A stretch of 64,000 bases of DNA. Origin: Verticillium longisporum. Taxonomy: Eukaryota > Ascomycota > Sordariomycetes > Glomerellales > Plectosphaerellaceae. Shown one piece after another: positions 49,917-60,365 of this stretch. Each line of letters opens with the position of its first letter. Within the stretch, counting starts at the first letter, position 1. The translations under genes and the position numbers were made by a program. The stretch covers positions 8,494,001 through 8,558,000 of the forward strand of contig JAETXT010000001.1 in the NCBI GenBank assembly GCA_019188255.1, read 5' to 3'. The notes beneath the pieces are model-generated. The model worked only from the letters and a program-made list of their open reading frames with translations. It searched no databases and had not been told where the DNA came from.

Positions 49917-49966
49917 TTGCAACTAGACGTTGCAACTACATTTGCAACTACATTTGCAACTACATA
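49917..49966. repeat. 12-bp tandem repeat at SDR stop codon
   Basis: About four copies of TTGCAACTACAT-like units. The SDR stop codon (49960-49962) falls inside the last copy, so the repeat forms the start of that gene's 3' UTR. Confidence 0.85.
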
Positions 49967-50886
49967 TTGCGGCCACCCGTCACCATGAGCGTCTGTCCCG
50001 ACACGTAGCTCAGCAGAGGGCTCGCGAGGGCGAGAATGCTGGACGCAGCCTCTGTCGGCGTGCCCGGCCTCCTCAGCGGGATGTCGGCGTGCTCCTCCCC
50101 AGGCGCGGCCGCAGCCGGTGCCGTCGGGATGCCGAGGGCGATCTTCTCGCCGCCGGGACCGGTGACGAAGGCGCCCTTCTCCTTGGCGTCCGTCAGGCGC
50201 GTCTTGATGTGGCCAAAGGCGACCGTGTTGGCGCGCACGCCGAACGCGGGACCCCACTCCTTGGCGATGGTCTTGGTGAGGCCCGTGACGCCGGCCTTGG
50301 CCATGGCGTAGTTGGCCTGGCCGGCGTTGCCGTGGACGCCCGAGGTCGAGGAGACGTTGATGACGGAGCGGTTGGCGCCGTCCTTGACGCGGAAGTAGGG
50401 CGCCGCGGCCCGCACGAGGCGGAAGGGCGCCGTCGAGTGCAGAGCGATGATGGTGTCCCACTGCTTGTCGGTCATCTTGTGGATGACGCCGTCCCAGGTG
50501 TAGCCGGCATTGTTCACAATGTGGTGAATCTGGCCCTCGCCAAAAGCGGCGGCCTCCTTGACGAGCGTGTCAATGTAGGCAGCGTCAAGCATGTCGCCCG
50601 GAACGCTGATGGCTTGGCCGCCAGACTTGGTGATGCTCTCGGCGACAGCCTTGGCCTTGCCTGCCGAGGATGCTTAGCAAAGGGTGTCAAGGGCAGAGAG
50701 GACGACGCAGAAGAACCTACCGGCGTCAATATCCGAGACGATGACCTTGGCGCCCTCGTTGGCAAAGAGGCGAGCTGCTTCGGCGCCGATGCCCTGGCCG
50801 CTGCCGGTGATGATGGCGACTTGGCCGGCGAGCAGACCCTTGGGGTAGTTGAGGTGAGCGGTGAGCTGCGCTACGCGGTCTGACAT
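49960..50886 (-). CDS. Short-chain dehydrogenase/reductase, FabG-like
   Basis: Exons complement(49960..50660) and complement(50721..50886), 60-nt intron, 288 residues. It is a classical SDR: cofactor loop TGSGQGIG (27-34), SDID at the end of beta-2 (the acidic residue suggests NAD(H) preference), NNAG (105-108), and a catalytic triad Ser160, Tyr173 and Lys177 in NVSSTSG...YAMAK. A C-terminal loop of about 30 residues (GIPTAPAAAAPGEEHADIPL) precedes the SYVSGQTLMVTGG end. It resembles 3-oxoacyl-ACP reductases and related fungal SDRs; the substrate is unknown. No peroxisome or mitochondrial signal is obvious. The promoter, 100-135 bp upstream, carries TACCTACC/TAGGTAGG motifs. It is divergent from the SAC3-like gene. 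Confidence 0.93.
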
Positions 50887-51427
50887 GGTGGGCGGTGATG
50901 ATTGAGGTCTGGGGAAGGCGAGCGAGACGTTGATGCGATGGCCGAGGCAAGCCGATGCCTTGAAGACTAGGCATGGAGCTTGGATAACTACCTACCTCTA
51001 CCTACCTAGGTAGGTAGTCAGGGTGCCAGCCTCATGGTGGTGGGAGTGCCGAGGTACCCCGCGGCTCCCGTTTTCCGTCCAGGGGGAAGTGCAAGTGTGG
51101 CGGGGCCGTATCGGGGATGTAGATCGTGGACGTTATGTCCTCGGTTTGTTCAGGTCAGACGTTGATTGTCGAGATGATCTCTTACCCGAGGCGTGCATCG
51201 ATCAATTGCAGCGCAACACATGACACAGAGGGAGGTCTTTGTGATGGAAGGTTTATGGGGGCCTTGGATGCTGAGTACAGGGCACTCAAAGGCTCGAGGC
51301 CGATCGCAGAAGGCGGGGGTGCTGTAGCAGCTGTAGCAGCTGTAGCGGCTGTAGCAGGGGAGCTCACAGCAGTCATTCCTGGCCTTGGTCTGGGGTACTA
51401 TGGGGTCGATAAGGCTGACATAAGGCG
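50887..51427. promoter_or_regulatory. Divergent promoter region with TACCTA/TAGGTA motifs
   Basis: A 541-bp interval. At 50988-51018 there are clustered TACCTACC and its complement TAGGTAGG, and at 51323-51358 a GCTGTA-type repeat. The former lies close to the SDR start, the latter close to the SAC3-like start. Confidence 0.5.
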
Positions 51428-52527
51428 ATGAACAACAGCAGCGAGGGAGCCCCGTTTCCAACGAGTCCCGCCGTAGACATCGAACATGACCTCCATGGAC
51501 AGCCCCAGCGCCTCAACCTCACCGTGATGCGGCCGAACAGAGGAAGGGGGTCTTCTGGGCCTTGGGGCCGCCTGAAGCCCGTCGATCAGGATGCTCTCGA
51601 CAGCATCGGCCTGCCCTCCAAGGGAGACACAAGGTCGGTCAACACGCGAGCCCCCTCCCCCGCATCCCTCCAAACCAACCAGCCGCACCTACTAACCCAG
51701 CGCCCAGGCTTCTCGACTTCAAGGCCCAGGAACGGTACTACAAGAAGATTGTCGAGCGCTACATGACCTTTTGCTCCGACGCCGGCGAACGCGACGAGCT
51801 CCTGCGCCGCTTCGCCTCTCTCGAGCTTCAGACCCCGTCTCCCACGCCCGCCTCCACGCCCACGCCCACGCCCACGCCCCGCCGCATCCCGACGACGCCC
51901 ACGTCCTCGGCGCCGCCGACGCCCAACGTGCCCGACACAAAGGGCCTCTCGGACGTCATGATGGCCCTGCGCAAGCTGCGCGAGGGCATCGTCGCCTCGA
52001 AGCGCGCCGACGAGTTCGCCGTCCAGGCCTACCTCTTCAACATCCGTCTCTCCATCCTCGTCAAGCACCCCGAGTCCTACCACCCTGCCATCCTCCACCT
52101 GCTGCGCTTCGTGCACCCCCTGCAGCCGCTCTCGGGCCTCGAGCTGCACGAGGTCCTGGCCTACCTCGTGCTCGACACGGCCTGCCGCCGCAGCGACCTC
52201 GCCGAGGCCTACGCCCTGCGCAGGCGCCACCGGTTGAAGGACGGCAAGGTCGATGCCATTCTCGGCGCCCTGGCGCACGACAACTACGTCGTCTTCCGCA
52301 AGGTCAAGCGCAGCGTCGACGGCCACAAGGCGCGCTTGATCGAGTTTGCCGAGCCCGCCATGAGGACGCATGCGCTCAAGTGCTTTGGCAGGACGTACCT
52401 TTCTGTCGAGCGCGCGTTCCTCGAGAGGTGCACGGATGCCGAGTGGAAAGTCCTCACGGCGCAGGAAGGGGTCGGATGGGAACTGGATGGGGACAAGGTT
52501 GTCATTCGAAAGGTCAAGGGGCGCTAA
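51428..52527 (+). CDS. SAC3/GANP-type (PCI-like) helical protein
   Basis: Exons 51428..51633 and 51708..52527, a 74-nt intron with a perfect CTACTAAC branch site; 341 residues, phases close. The splice joins LPSKGDTR to LLDFKAQERYYKKIVERYMT. After a Thr/Pro linker, a helical repeat region runs to the C-terminus: VMMALRKLREGIVASKRADE, then ELHEVLAYLVLDTACRRSDL, KVDAILGALAHDNYVVFRKV and THALKCFGRTYLSVERAFLE. The pattern of a SAC3/GANP or eIF3k/Rpn12-like PCI fold ending in a winged-helix-like tail (LDGDKVVIRKVKGR) fits small SAC3-family proteins that act in mRNA export, centrosome or splicing-linked complexes. The family assignment is by pattern and moderately sure. It is convergent with the sirtuin gene, 184 bp between stops. 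Confidence 0.72.
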
Positions 52528-52711
52528 TGGGTTGAATTTCTTTCATCGTCGGTGTTTGTCTGTGGGTGACAAGGTATGATACCCGTGGCAAGAGGTCAAA
52601 TGAGTAGTCTTGATGGGCACGAGGAAGAATTCCAACTTTTGTTTCCAAGTCTTGCTGCAAGTTTGGCGGTAGTGCGAACGCTCAGCTGATGACACGCCTT
52701 ACACTGCCGGT

Positions 52712-54023
52712 CTACACCCCCCTCATCAACACGCTCGTCGCCCACTGTCCGCTCTCGGGGTCATACTCCAGCCCATACTGCGTATCCCCATCCTGAACCC
52801 CATTGTACTCGTGCGCAATCTCCAAACTCGGCTCGCCGTAATGGCCCATAAACTCCAGCTCGATGCTCAGCGGCGCGCCAACCGGCAGCCGCGCGTTGAA
52901 GTGGATGACATGCGGCTCCGTCCGCGCAGGCCGCCGCGCATGCGCAACCCTGACCGACCGCAGAAACGTCGCCGGCGTGCCGTCAACGTCAACCCCCCTG
53001 ACGCGCAGCACATGGCGCTCGTCGCCCGTCGTCTCGAGCCCGACGACGAGACGCCTGCGCAGGCGAAACGCCGGGATCGCGAGCCCCAGCTTGGCCATGA
53101 CGGCCGCCATGAGGTCGTCCGTCCGGGCGAAGACGCGCTGGCGCGCGAGCCCGTCCAGCGGCGTCGCTTGCAGGTTGCAGATGACGAGGTCGCTGAAGCG
53201 CCGCCGGCCCACCGCCTCGGGGATCTCGCAGGCCGGGGGGATCGTCAGCGACGAGCCGAGGGCGAGGCAGAGGTCTGCCGAGGCGGCGTGGTCTCGCGCG
53301 CGCTGCAGCGTCGCGGCCGAGAGGGTCTCGCCAAAGTTGATGATCGTGTCGAGCAGGACGCCGTGGCACGAGGCGCACCTGCGGCCGGTGCGGTGGTCGC
53401 GGATGGACTTTTCGTACGTGGACACGGCGCGGAAGTCTGTTGGCTGTTAGCTGGAAAGGAACCCGTTGGAGCGAGGACGTCGGGGAGAACAACCGCGGAG
53501 ATATTCCTTGCCGCAGTCACGGCAGTACTCGAGGTTGCTGTTGCCGTGCAGTTCGGAGATTCGATCCTGTGCTGTCCATGAGTACAGTGTGTCTGCTACG
53601 CCCTTGCCATGCTTGTGCTCACGGGCAGTATGCCGCTTCTCCTGTGCAGGCCGTCGCAGTTTTGGCTGACGAGGTATTTCAGGATGCCCTGGTTCTGGAG
53701 CTCGACCAATGCCATGTGTGTCAGCGTCGGGATGGCCTGCAGCGTGCTCGTCGTCTCCCCGGTGCGCTCCCGCCCTTGGGCCCGAAGCGTCCACGCGCCA
53801 TCAGGGCCTCGAAAGTCCGGGATGCCTGCGAAAACGATGAGTGAGGTCCATTGACACAAGGACACTGGTGTTTACCGGCAGACGTCGAGACACCAGCTCC
53901 GGTGAACGCGATCATGTGCTTTGCCTTCCGGATATGGCCCGCAAGTGTTTCGGCCTTGCGATCGATCACATCGGGATTCTCGATACGCTCGAGCCCGGCG
54001 ATTTTGGGTGCCGTGTTTGCCAT
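52712..54023 (-). CDS. NAD-dependent protein deacylase, SIRT6/7-like sirtuin
   Basis: Four exons, complement(join(52712..53436,53494..53566,53623..53825,53876..54023)); introns of 50-57 nt, 382 residues, all phases close. Sirtuin motifs are in order: GAGVSTSAGIPDFRGP (42-57), SQNCDGLH (103-110), catalytic His in ELHGN (His124), zinc ligands Cys132/Cys135 (YCRDC) and Cys162/Cys165 (RCASC), LDTIINFGE, GSSLTIPP (202-209) and ICNLQATPLD. This motif pattern is that of class IV (SIRT6/7) enzymes, which act in the nucleus on chromatin and in DNA repair. The C-terminal ~150 residues (after the Rossmann fold) contain a beta-rich segment (HVIHFNARLPVGAPLSIELE). The last donor is gttgtt, unusual but required by the EYLRDFRAVSTYEK junction. 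Confidence 0.93.
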
Positions 54024-55661
54024 CGCGGTCGGTCGGCTCGTAGGTGGTTTGCTGCGTGCATTGTGGCAGAAATGATTGCGCAGCTGACATATATTCACAC
54101 GCAAAAATCATCCTGCGCAGAGGACTTGGTGGTCATGCCAATCAAATCATCACATCCAATCGTTGACACCGGCCGAGACGAGATCTAGGCAGCAACCCAC
54201 GTGACCAGGAAGGATGAAACTGACGGCAGTATTTCGTCAAGTCTAGAGAAATGTAGTTCGACGTCAGCCGGATGTTTCAACTTTAGTGGTAACATATCTG
54301 AGGATACGATGATCGTGCCGTCAAGGCATACAGATGAGCTATTGGTGGTGCAGTTAAGAGAATGCCCGCCACCAATGAGAAATGATGCAATATGCCCTTA
54401 CAGGATCTTTACAAATCATTTTGAAAGACAGAAAACTGCAATGAGAAAAGCGTCCAGTTAGCTATATCATGCAGCGCTGTCTACCTAGCTTATGATTAAA
54501 ACCTTACCCCTGACACAGCAATGATCACGTAGAACGAACACTTTGAATATTTTCTTGCGAGTAACAGCGTAAAAGCTGACCTTAGAAATAAGACCACGAA
54601 ATATCTGCCCTTGAATCCAGTCTCCCGGCGCAGCATGATCGCCCCATAAAGCTCAACTCAAGTCCGGCCAAGACGGCCTCACAGAACACAATGCACAACA
54701 GCCAATGCCTAGCATCCTGAAAGGGGCAGAGAGGGGGCCGAGCAGAGGGTCCATTGTCCCTGCATAATCACAGCAACAATCAATAGCTTATTTCGACAGC
54801 AGGGAATGCTCATTGCAGTGCAGGGCCTGGAACGCGTCACACGACAATAACCCGTCTGAGCATGCTCCAGGAGCCAAGGCTACCCACCAGACCAGCCGGC
54901 CATTCAGTAAGCGGAGCAGACCCCCTCCAGGAATCCCGAGAAATCTCTTTCGTGGCCATGGAAAGAAAAAATATGTACTTGAATCCGTCAGGACGAGGCC
55001 TGGGTATACCTCAATTTTCTTGGCACATTTGTGGCTGAAAGGAAGCAAGCTCAACTGCCGTTGGCTTGCTCACGCGACACACTTGCAACGCCACCCTGCA
55101 CGCCTCATAGCGGCAGTCACAAGTAGAGCGAGGGTTGAAGTCAGACTCGCTCTGCTTCCATCTCCCTCTGCGCTTCAACGCACATCCGACATCGGGCAAG
55201 CATGGCAACAGGACTCTGCGTGGGGCGGTTGACGTGTGCAACCCCCGTAAGACGTTGGCAGATTTCTCAGGGCAATGATGCACCATGACAGCTCGGTTCT
55301 GACCCCTGGAGACATTCCGAGCTAGGGGCCAGGGCCTAGGGAGGATGCAGCAGAATAAGCTTTCGAACGAAGCCATGCCGCTGTTGATATCCCCGAGACC
55401 TCGCCTCGGAGGTTGGAATTTGGGGCCATACTGACGATGTTGCAAGTCCATGAGTCGGTATGTTTAGACGCCCGACACTCGACACACTGACTCCGAGTCG
55501 GCAATGTCGAGTTCACCCGCAGAAGCATCATTGATTCGTGTCGAGTGGGTTCGCTGCGTACATCTCTCCTCTGCCACGAGAGGATGAAAGGGGGGAAAGC
55601 TGTTTTGGCGCTGGGTGCTCGCCGCCCACTATTTCCCGCACGGGTTTCCTAGCGGCGGGCG

Positions 55662-55892
55662 TTAGTCAAGGTAGCGCGGTGCGACGACGTGGCGTCGAAG
55701 TTTTGATCTGATAATCTTGCGCGTTGCGCGCCTACCCCTTCCTGGACGGCTTCTCGGATGCTGATCGACGGATGGCGGAGCTACTTGCTGCGAGCTGCTG
55801 GAGCTCGGGGTGGAAGCTTGGTATGCGCTGTATTGTATTGGGGTTGCCTTTTCATCAAGGGTGTCTTCGCTGAACATTGATGATCTCTCCAT
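55662..55892 (-). CDS. Doubtful small ORF (76 residues)
   Basis: MERSSMFSEDTLDEKATPIQ followed by a Ser-rich stretch and a basic tail (RKIIRSKLRRHVVAPRYLD). Composition changes from acidic to Ser/Gln-rich to basic, as in some small fungal nuclear or signalling proteins, and a possible donor (gtaggc) with a CTAAC branch and CTAG acceptor sits inside and after it. I know no homologue. It could be the first exon of a short gene or chance. Confidence 0.25.
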   Translation of the reverse strand: MERSSMFSEDTLDEKATPIQYSAYQASTPSSSSSQQVAPPSVDQHPRSRPGRGRRATRKIIRSKLRRHVVAPRYLD

Positions 55893-57744
55893 GATTCGTT
55901 CTTTTCAGGCTATCGACTGCGGCCGGTCAGACTACGGCGACCCAAGAAGCAGCACAGCAGTCGATTTAACAATTGAGCTTGGGACACCGCGGACCCAGAC
56001 CTGGACATCCCCCAGCCCCGTAAACTTGGCCTGCCGGCCCCTCAAACGCCACTCTGGAGCATAAAATAAGGCAGGGCGGCAGAAAGAGGGGACGCTGATG
56101 AAATGGCTTGCTGCGGCGTTTATCTGAGAGGCCTGAGAACGAAACCGAGTGCACTGGTGGCTGGCTGGTGGCTTGCGATGCCGATCTTAGCGCTCGCCAT
56201 GTGGCAAGCTGACCTGGGAGCTGCTGGCTTGGTGTCTTGGTCTGTTGCGGTCCCCCTTGTCTTTCCGCCTGTCCCTTGCTTGCGCTGAAGGGTTTTCCTC
56301 CGAGACAGGTCAGTGGTCGAGATTCGTGGTGTCTCATCGAAGGCAGGTTCTGGAAGACAACTTGGGTCTTCGAACCACCCCAAGAGCACGTCAGTCGGCT
56401 GATCCTACTGCATGTTGACATGCAGCAGCACATACTGGAACGAGGCCTTGGTATGAGGGGCACAAAGAGAAAGCTTATCATCAGGACGCAAATACAAAGA
56501 CAAGAATAAAAATCCAGAACCTAGCCTTGCCAGGCTGTCCATCTGCTGTCACGCCCAAGTCAGTGAACCCACGCTGCAAAGTCGAAATGAATCTCTGGGG
56601 AAGAATTTTCACCCACTGCCAATTTCGATACTGCCCTGCAAAGAGCTCTGTGCAATTCAACTTGGACAGCATGGGCAAGTGTTCGCGAGTTGGCGCCGAG
56701 ATCGCGCGCCGCCTTTGATCCTTCAACCCAGGAGCCCCCCTCGGTGGGACGAATCGTAGCCACAAGCCACGCGAGCAGACGGGTGAGGGGACGGCAAAAC
56801 CTGCCGGGTCACTTCGTTTCCGTCAGTCATCCTTCCACAGCCCTCTTGACCAAGGTCGGCGTCGGTTCGGTTTCGCGGTCGGGTGGGGGTAGTGCGGAAG
56901 AAGGCATGGGACTGAGAAGGGGGGCCGAAGGGGGACCCTGACGGCGCGCGGGTTACAGGGGTGAGGAGAAGAGGAACAGGGAGAAAAACCGGACATTGGC
57001 AAGCGGGTCGTGGGGGGGTGCGGCCCATCGGGAACGGGTGCGATGTGTTGGCGGCTTCGGTCGTCTTTTGCACTGCTCATCCTGGCAAGACCTAGATGTT
57101 GACCTAGCAAAGTGTTTGTTGTGAAAGCACTGGCTTGTTGTGAGCCACTGCGGCGGGTGGATGGGCATGATTGTGTCCGCGATCATGACTACCACAGCCA
57201 TGAACAAGACCTGCAGTGAGCAGGACACGGAAAGTGGGTTGTCATGCTGCAGTGGCTCATCGAGAGTGGGAAGGGGAAGCTCCACGGTGATCCCTCCAGC
57301 CGGAACCTCGCGCCATGTCGTGGCGAGGGTCACCGCGCTTCACATGTCGGACATTCCCGTGGGAATGGTTCTGTTCTGGGCCGCTGCCGGGTCACTGGCT
57401 GGCCAGACTGCTTTGCTTGAGCTTTTGGAAAGCCAAGAGATGAAGATGGGGCGGACAGCAGAGTTTGGGTGGTGGATGGCTGGGCTCGCTGGGCAGCATG
57501 CTGGGCTCGCCCCTGGTGGGTTCTGACGATAGCTTCCAGGCAAGGATCGCTGAAGGGGGGCTTGGGGGCCCTGTAAGGCCAGGGTTTTTAGGTGAGCAGG
57601 TAGCGTGTGTATGAGCCAACGGCAGGCGCTGCTTGACGATGCCGTCGCCACCCGATGCCACACCCGCCTGGGGACGCTAACACAAACGTCCACATAGCCC
57701 CGAGCACGAGCAATTTCCATTGGATGATGGCGCTCTGATGGATC

Positions 57745-57763
57745 TTATCTGATCATCTGATAA
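57745..57763. promoter_or_regulatory. Inverted pair of iron-responsive GATA sites (ATCWGATAA)
   Basis: TTATCTGATCATCTGATAA holds ATCTGATAA on the plus strand (57755-57763) and ATCAGATAA on the minus strand (57745-57753), separated by one base. ATCWGATAA is the known binding consensus of the SreA/Sre1/URBS1 GATA repressors that silence siderophore genes when iron is ample. The pair lies about 700 bp upstream of the siderophore-type transporter ATG. Confidence 0.75.
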
Positions 57764-58298
57764 ATTACCCACAAGAGCAAGCGGAAACGACTGAGGCAAG
57801 ACAGAACAGAACGAGAGAGAGCCCGCGTTCGAATTTTTTCCTCGGAACTCTTGGCTTGGCCTAGATCTGGAAATCTCCAGCCCATGGTGGGGCTGATCCC
57901 TGCTCTCTCTCTCGCTCTCACTGTGTTCCGAAGCCAGGCACGCCCTTGGGTATCTGTGTGCCGTACCAGCGTACCTACCTCACATGGTACACTGGCAGGT
58001 ACCTACCTGGTTGCCGGCGGGACTGCCAGCCTGACCCGCCCACACCATCCGGTACCTACCTCCCTGCACCTACCTCCCTGCACCAGCACCAGTATCGGCC
58101 GGGCTTGCAGCGTGGGCTGGCGAGGCTTGCAGGCGCAGGAGCCTGAGAAGACGCAGGAGCGACCCCCGTACCAAGTAGATCCATGGTGGGGTCACTACTG
58201 GGTAGGTCCTGCATCACATCTGGGTGTGATGGGGACTGATGGGACCGATGGCCCTGATGGACGGGAAGCTTTGCCTGGCGTGCCATTGCCGATTTTTC

Positions 58299-58306
58299 TT
58301 ATATAG
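58299..58306 (+). promoter_or_regulatory. TATA box of the siderophore transporter
   Basis: TTATATAG lies about 157 bp upstream of the ATG at 58463. The leader that follows is pyrimidine-rich (CCCTCTGCTGCCCCC, CCCTCATCCCTCTCC), as in highly regulated fungal genes. Confidence 0.6.
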
Positions 58307-58462
58307 CATCGACGCACTGCAACTGTCGATCCCTCTGCTGCCCCCGTCCCCTTCGCCCTCATCCCTCTCCTACAGACCTGCGAGCACCCTTCTTGTCTGC
58401 GTGGTTCTTCGCAAGCAGCCGACTACACCATCGTCTCATCGATCCCGGTGCTCTACCCGACC

Positions 58463-60365
58463 ATGGCTTCCTACCCTCAAGAGACCCTGCCCAAGGGTGA
58501 CGGGGCCCCTGCCTACCTCCAGGCCCCTGTGCCTGCCCTTGGCGCTGCGCCTGTTGCCGGCGCTGGCAACGACAACATCGACATTGAGAAGAGTGTTGCC
58601 GCCAACCAGGCCGTCGACGAGATGCCTCATGATGACCTCAAGGCCGACTCGGATGCCGACTCGGCCAACTTCCAGGGCGGTGTCCGCCGTGTGCGTGCCA
58701 TCACCACTGTCTGGTCCAAGAAGACGTTGTGGCTGATGTTTGCCCTGTATGTTATCCCGTTGCGGATATATCGACTGTAGAATCATAGCTGACAGCTCAA
58801 AAAGTCTCTACCTCGTCTCTTTCGTCGACCAGCTGACCGTCTCCATCACCTACGCCCTGAACCCCTACATCACCTCGTCCTTCGGCAAGCATGGCCTTCT
58901 CGCCACCGTCGGCATCGTGTCCAGCATCGTCGGCGCCTGCACGTCCCTGACTCTCGCCAAGGTCATCGACATTTGGGGCCGTATCGAGGGCTTCATCTCC
59001 ATGACTGTCATCATCGTCATTGGCACCATCATGAAGGCGACTTGCCAGAACATGGAGGCCTACGTCGCCGCGCAGACCCTGTGGTGGGTTGGTCACCTCG
59101 GTGCCCTGTTCACCATCGACGTCATGTTGGCCGATATGACTTCCCTGCGCAACCGCATGATCATGTTCACTGTCAACGGCACCCCTCTGATCTGCAGCAC
59201 CTTTGCTGGCCCCAAGATCGCCGACCTCTTCTACAAGTACCACAACTTCCGCTGGTCCTTCGGCCCCTCCGCCATTCTCTCCGTTGCCGTTGCCCTTCCC
59301 GCCGTCACCGTCATGCTTGGGGAGCAGCGCAAGGCTGAGAAGAGCGGCGTTCTCCCCAAGGTCGAGTCCAACCGCACCTTCTTCCAGTCCGTCAAGCACT
59401 ACCTCATCGAGTTCGACGCTGTCGGTATCATTCTCGTCACCGCTGTCTTTGCTCTCATCCTGCTGCCGTTCAACATTGTTCCCTACGCCCCCAACGGCTG
59501 GAAGACTGGCTACATCATTGCCATGGAGGTCCTCGGTGTTCTGTGCATCCCCGGCTTCTACGTCTGGGAGATGTACTTTGCCCCCGTCAAGTTCCTCCCC
59601 TGGAAGTACCTGAAGGAGCCCACTATCATTGGCTCGTCCCTGCTGTACTGCGTCATGTTCATCTCCATCTTCTCCTGGAACACGTACTTCGGCTTGTACC
59701 TCCAGGTTGTCCCGAGGCTCGCCATCACCATGGCCAACTTCGTTCTGATCGCCTTCTCGCTCGCATCCGCCATCTTCAGCCCTGTCTTCGGCTTGCTCAT
59801 CCGTTACACCGGCAACTTCAAGTGGGTCGCATACACTGGTCTGCCCATGATGCTGCTTGGCACTGCTCTCCTCATCCCCTTCCGCCAGCCTAGTACCTCT
59901 GTCGCCGTCCTTACCATCACCCAGGTTCTCTGCGGTCTTGGTACTGGTATGTTCGCGACGTGCGGCCAGATCGCTGTCATGGCCGTTGTCACCCACCAGG
60001 AGCTCGCCGTCGTCATTGCCATCTGGGGCATGTTCGGCGGTATCGGCTCTTCTATCGGTTTTGCCATTTCCGGCGCCATCTGGAACAACGAGCTGCCCGC
60101 CCAGCTCCTCAAGCGTCTGCCTGCCTCTGCCATTGACGACGCCGGTCTCATCTTTGGTGACATGGTTATGCAAATGTCCTATGCCGATGGCACCCCCGAG
60201 CGTGACGCCATTGTTGACTCGTACGCCTATGTCCAGAGGCACATGGTCATTGCTGGTGCCGCTCTTGCTCCCCTCTGCCTGATTGCCATTTACCTGTGGA
60301 AGAATGTCAATGTCAACAAGCTCGAGAAGGAGCAGGGCAACCAGACCAAGGGCAACGTTTGGTAA
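58463..60365 (+). CDS. Siderophore-iron transporter, MFS (Sit/Mir/ARN type)
   Basis: Exons 58463..58746 and 58796..60365; 49-nt intron (gtatgt...gacag), 617 residues. A hydrophilic N-terminus of about 80 residues leads into about 14 hydrophobic helices. Family landmarks: YLVSFVDQLTVSITYALNPY in the first helix, LAKVIDIWGRIEGFI (loop 2-3 of the MFS fold), FNIVPYAPNGWKTGYIIAME mid-protein, SWNTYFGLYLQVV, and GGIGSSIGFAISGAIWNNEL near the end, followed by the DAGLIFGDM loop and a last helix ALAPLCLIAIYLWKNVNV. This arrangement is that of fungal Sit1/MirB/ARN ferric-siderophore/H+ symporters of the plasma membrane. The exact xenosiderophore or native siderophore is not known. Paired ATCWGATAA sites upstream support iron repression by a SreA-type GATA factor. 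No NRPS or other siderophore gene lies in the window. Confidence 0.93.

Larger units (their letters stand above)
54024..58462. other. Long intergenic region upstream of the siderophore transporter
   Basis: 4.4 kb without a confident gene. The first 600 bp are richer in A/T than the surroundings. A 76-residue frame on the minus strand is listed separately as doubtful. The right half is the long promoter of the transporter: GATA-factor iron sites at 57745-57763, TACCTACC clusters at 57963-58076 and a TATA box at 58299-58306. Confidence 0.5.

Noticed and set aside
54024..54700. AT-richer stretch as a RIP-degraded transposon
   Set aside because: Only mildly A/T-rich, no terminal repeats and no transposase or reverse-transcriptase remnants can be read.
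55011..55451. 146-residue minus-strand ORF
   Set aside because: Cys/Arg/Pro-rich, no domain, no plausible promoter, equal openness on the plus strand.
58797..60242. 481-residue open frame antisense to the siderophore transporter
   Set aside because: Asp/Gly/Glu-rich, no domain, exactly opposite exon 2; a codon-bias shadow.
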